A stretch of 22,484 bases of DNA from an uncultured Eubacteriales bacterium (GTDB lineage Bacteria > Bacillota > Clostridia > Oscillospirales > Ruminococcaceae): positions 1-22,484 of the forward strand of contig CABUOE010000013.1 of assembly GCA_902493155.1 (NCBI GenBank), in the 5' to 3' direction. The position numbers were made by a program, and so were the translations under genes. The notes below the pieces were generated by a model. The model searched no databases. It was not told the DNA's origin and saw nothing but the letters and a program-made list of their open reading frames with translations. Shown one piece after another: positions 20,630 to 22,484 of the stretch; the stretch's first letter is position 1; each line of letters opens with the position of its first letter.

Positions 20630-21367
20630 TTATATTGGTTGCGCTTCCACCGGTTCCGGCTTTGGCCGCTTGTCCCGATGGAAATAAACCGTCTGATTGT
20701 CCTCGCTCACTGTAATGCGATGGGATTTCATCAGCTCCAACATGGCGAGAAAGGTAGCCACCAGCTCACTCCGGTCGGGAGCGGTAAAAAACTCGTCGTA
20801 GGGCATCCGTCCTGTCCGGTAAAGCTTTTTCAGCACATAGACGATTTTCGAAGTAACCGACACCACCCGCCGGCTGACGATGCCCGAAAACGCCGACGCA
20901 GGCGGCGGCAGGCGCCGCTTTGCCTTGCCCACCACCATCAGATAGGCCGCCATGAGCTCGTCCGGCGCGTGGCTGCCCTGATAGGTGGGATCCAGCTTGA
21001 TTTTCATGGGGGCACGTACATAAACGTGGTGCTCCTTCCCCATGAGCGCCAGCTTTTCCGCCATTTCTCGGCAGAGCTGGTACTCTAAAAGCTGCCCCTC
21101 CAGCTCTTTTTTCAGTTCCACCGCTTCCTCGTGCTTCGGCAGCAACGAAACGGTTTTGATGTAAACCAGCCGCGCCGCCATTTCGAGAAACTCAGATTTC
21201 AGTTCCAAGTCAGCACTCTGCATCTGCTCGATGGCGTCCAGATACTGGGTGAGAAGTTCGGATATTTCAATATCGTTGATGTTCAGCTTATGCTTGGAGA
21301 TGAGAAAGAGAAGCAAATCCAAAGGCCCCTCAAAATCCCCTACTTTAAATTCCAGCTGCACCGCCAT
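20630..21367 (-). CDS. scpA: segregation and condensation protein A
   Basis: A 245-aa kleisin subunit that bridges SMC heads. The N-terminus FEGPLDLLLFLISKHKLNIN with DIEISELLTQYLD is the family signature for SMC neck binding. The central AARLVYIKTVSLLPK is a conserved helix, and the C-terminal winged-helix (RTGRMPYDEFF through FLAMLELMKSHRI) binds the SMC cap. It starts three bases after the protease gene stop. The order with scpB and gerW is conserved in Clostridia. Confidence 0.96.
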   Translation of the reverse strand: MAVQLEFKVGDFEGPLDLLLFLISKHKLNINDIEISELLTQYLDAIEQMQSADLELKSEFLEMAARLVYIKTVSLLPKHEEAVELKKELEGQLLEYQLCREMAEKLALMGKEHHVYVRAPMKIKLDPTYQGSHAPDELMAAYLMVVGKAKRRLPPPASAFSGIVSRRVVSVTSKIVYVLKKLYRTGRMPYDEFFTAPDRSELVATFLAMLELMKSHRITVSEDNQTVYFHRDKRPKPEPVEAQPI

Positions 21368-21370
21368 CTT

Positions 21371-22063
21371 TTACACTCCCAAAATAGCCCGGGCGATAAT
21401 ATCCACAAATCCAGTGAGGAAATCTAACCCATTCACCAACAGCCCCCGGAGGTAAATAAGCGGCTTATCCAGCACGCCCACAAAGAGGAGTGCCATAATG
21501 GCGAACATGATGATCCGCTCATACTGCATGACTTTGAAGTAAATCCGCTCCGGCAGAATAATGTTTAAAATTCTGGAGCCGTCCAGAGGCGGCACCGGCA
21601 GCAGGTTAAACACCGCAAGGCCCACATTTAGGCTGACAATAATCCAGAGGATCTGTACAATATAATAAAGGAAGAAACCCCAGAAGGTGGATTGATCCAC
21701 CATCATAGCCGGATACCAGAGGATTTTGTAGAGGATCATGGCGACGAAAGCGTAAACCACATTGGACATGGGTCCGGCCAGCGCCGACAGCGCCATCCCG
21801 GTCTTGGGATTTTTGAAGTTATAGGGATTGATGGGGACAGGCTTTGCCCATCCAAATCCAAACAGCACCATACAGATAGAACCGAACAGATCCAGGTGCC
21901 GAAAGGGATTGAGGGTAAGCCGCCCCTGATATTTTGCCGTGGGATCACCCAATTTGTTGGCCGCCCAAGCGTGGGCGTATTCGTGAAAAGGCAGTGCCGT
22001 CAGCATGGCAATGACGCTGACAAACATGGTGAAAAGTCTCTCGGAACTCATTGAAAAAGGCAT
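21371..22063 (-). CDS. site-2 protease family (M50) membrane metalloprotease
   Basis: The 230-aa form starts at ATG 22063 (MPFSMSSERL); AAAGGA lies about 12 bases upstream. A longer frame to 22207 runs across the promoter and is rejected. It is a multi-pass membrane protein with the zinc motif HEYAH (27-31) and the second metal motif NLLPVPPLDG (153-162). This small form, often called YwhC/Rv-type site-2 protease, is typical of the gene before scpA in Firmicutes. It may process a membrane-bound regulator or scavenge signal remnants; no substrate can be read here. Confidence 0.92.
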   Translation of the reverse strand: MPFSMSSERLFTMFVSVIAMLTALPFHEYAHAWAANKLGDPTAKYQGRLTLNPFRHLDLFGSICMVLFGFGWAKPVPINPYNFKNPKTGMALSALAGPMSNVVYAFVAMILYKILWYPAMMVDQSTFWGFFLYYIVQILWIIVSLNVGLAVFNLLPVPPLDGSRILNIILPERIYFKVMQYERIIMFAIMALLFVGVLDKPLIYLRGLLVNGLDFLTGFVDIIARAILGV

Positions 22064-22124
22064 TTTTTCTGATTTTCCTTTCAAAATCGTTGGGAAAAGC
22101 GCCCGAACATTCGATAATGTAATC

Positions 22125-22153
22125 ATTATACTGGTTTCTACTGTAAAATACAA
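22125..22153 (-). promoter_or_regulatory. promoter of the protease-scpAB-gerW-dac-rluB operon
   Basis: -35 TTGTAT (22153-22148), 17-base spacer, -10 TATAAT (22130-22125). The -10 is perfect and the -35 is partial. The predicted start near 22118 excludes the longer reading of the protease. No other promoter was found in the operon. Confidence 0.6.
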
Positions 22154-22270
22154 GCAGGATGCAAGGAAATTCAAGGAATTTTTAGAATGTGACCTTTCTT
22201 CGGCCACAAATCGAAAAAAGCCTTCCGTTTATAAAATTTTGAGCTTTTCCATTTTTATTTCAAAAACCTC

Positions 22271-22299
22271 TTGATTTTTTTTGCCGAGTCTGATAGAAT
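22271..22299 (+). promoter_or_regulatory. sigma-A type promoter of rpmB
   Basis: -35 TTGATT (22271-22276), 17-base spacer, -10 TAGAAT (22294-22299). It is followed after 36 bases by the rpmB start. It is divergent from the protease operon promoter about 120 bases away; nothing else is seen between them. Confidence 0.72.
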
Positions 22300-22334
22300 A
22301 TTATCGTTATGTAATTCTAAAGGAGGTGCAGAAT

Positions 22335-22484
22335 ATGGCGAAATGTGATTTCTGCGGAAAAGGCGTTTCTTTTGGTATCAAGGTGTCCCACTCACACAGA
22401 CGTTCCAACAGAACCTGGAAACCCAACGTGATGCGCGTCAAAGCGATCGTTAACGGTAAACCGTGCCGCGTTCACGCCTGCACC
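22335..22484 (+). CDS. rpmB: 50S ribosomal protein L28 (3' end beyond window)
   Basis: The first 50 codons of ribosomal protein L28. The N-terminus MAKCDFCGKGVSFGIKVSHS and the following HRRSNRTWKPN are family signatures. Cys4 and Cys7 form the first half of a zinc site, so this is the cysteine-containing form; Cys49 is likely the next ligand, with the last one beyond the window. A strong AAAGGAGGTG site precedes the ATG. Confidence 0.97.
   Translation, partial: MAKCDFCGKGVSFGIKVSHSHRRSNRTWKPNVMRVKAIVNGKPCRVHACT

Noticed and set aside
1..22484. CRISPR arrays, transposase genes or defence systems
   Set aside because: No regularly spaced repeats and no recognisable cas, transposase, restriction or toxin-antitoxin proteins were found on either strand.

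Overview
The window reads as a chromosomal segment of an anaerobic, probably endospore-forming Clostridia bacterium. The closest fit is the Oscillospiraceae/Ruminococcaceae, but this is inferred from gene content and not from a phylogeny. The pointers are: a GerW/YtfJ sporulation-type protein in a site-2 protease-scpA-scpB-DUF2953-gerW-dac-rluB string; an SRP RNA-dnaX-ybaB-recR cluster as in Bacillus/Clostridium; a desulfoferrodoxin-like superoxide reductase; and a biotin-dependent carboxyltransferase operon of the fermentative type. No CRISPR array, complete mobile element, rRNA or ordinary tRNA is seen.

Left part (1-5920). A partial + strand CDS and a 61-aa gene end in a strong terminator. 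From there to 5857 everything is on the minus strand. In transcription order it is: SRP RNA with its own promoter and terminator, dnaX, ybaB/ebfC, recR, smpB, two tandem alpha/beta-hydrolase esterases (the second in order is frameshifted), and ssrA (tmRNA, tag ANSNNRTLAYAA) with its own terminator. SmpB and tmRNA work together in trans-translation, and the esterase pair sits between them.

Middle part (5920-12930). A + strand membrane-anchored D,D-carboxypeptidase has a structured 5' leader. A hairpin-rich stretch follows, then a 55-aa protein. On the minus strand come a lipoprotein with a TTG start, a 56-aa protein related to the 55-aa one, a desulfoferrodoxin-like protein, a cysteine synthase-type PLP enzyme, a DUF6512-like membrane protein, and three paralogous small four-helix membrane proteins with near-consensus promoters.

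Right part (12957-22484). First is a three-gene operon read on the minus strand: divergent acyl-CoA-type carboxyltransferase, biotin carrier, OadA-type carboxyltransferase. This is the subunit set of a transcarboxylase, and no membrane pump subunit is present. Next, also minus, is the long cell-division/sporulation-linked operon from the M50 protease (promoter near 22140) to a small unknown protein overlapping rluB. At the right edge rpmB (ribosomal protein L28) starts on the + strand from its own promoter and is cut by the window end.

The most interesting points are the diverged carboxyltransferase in the transcarboxylase-like operon, the two related 55/56-aa proteins flanking a lipoprotein gene, the desulfoferrodoxin with one iron-ligand cysteine replaced, and the recent-looking frameshift in one of two tandem esterases between smpB and ssrA. 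I see no clearly new defence or mobile system here.
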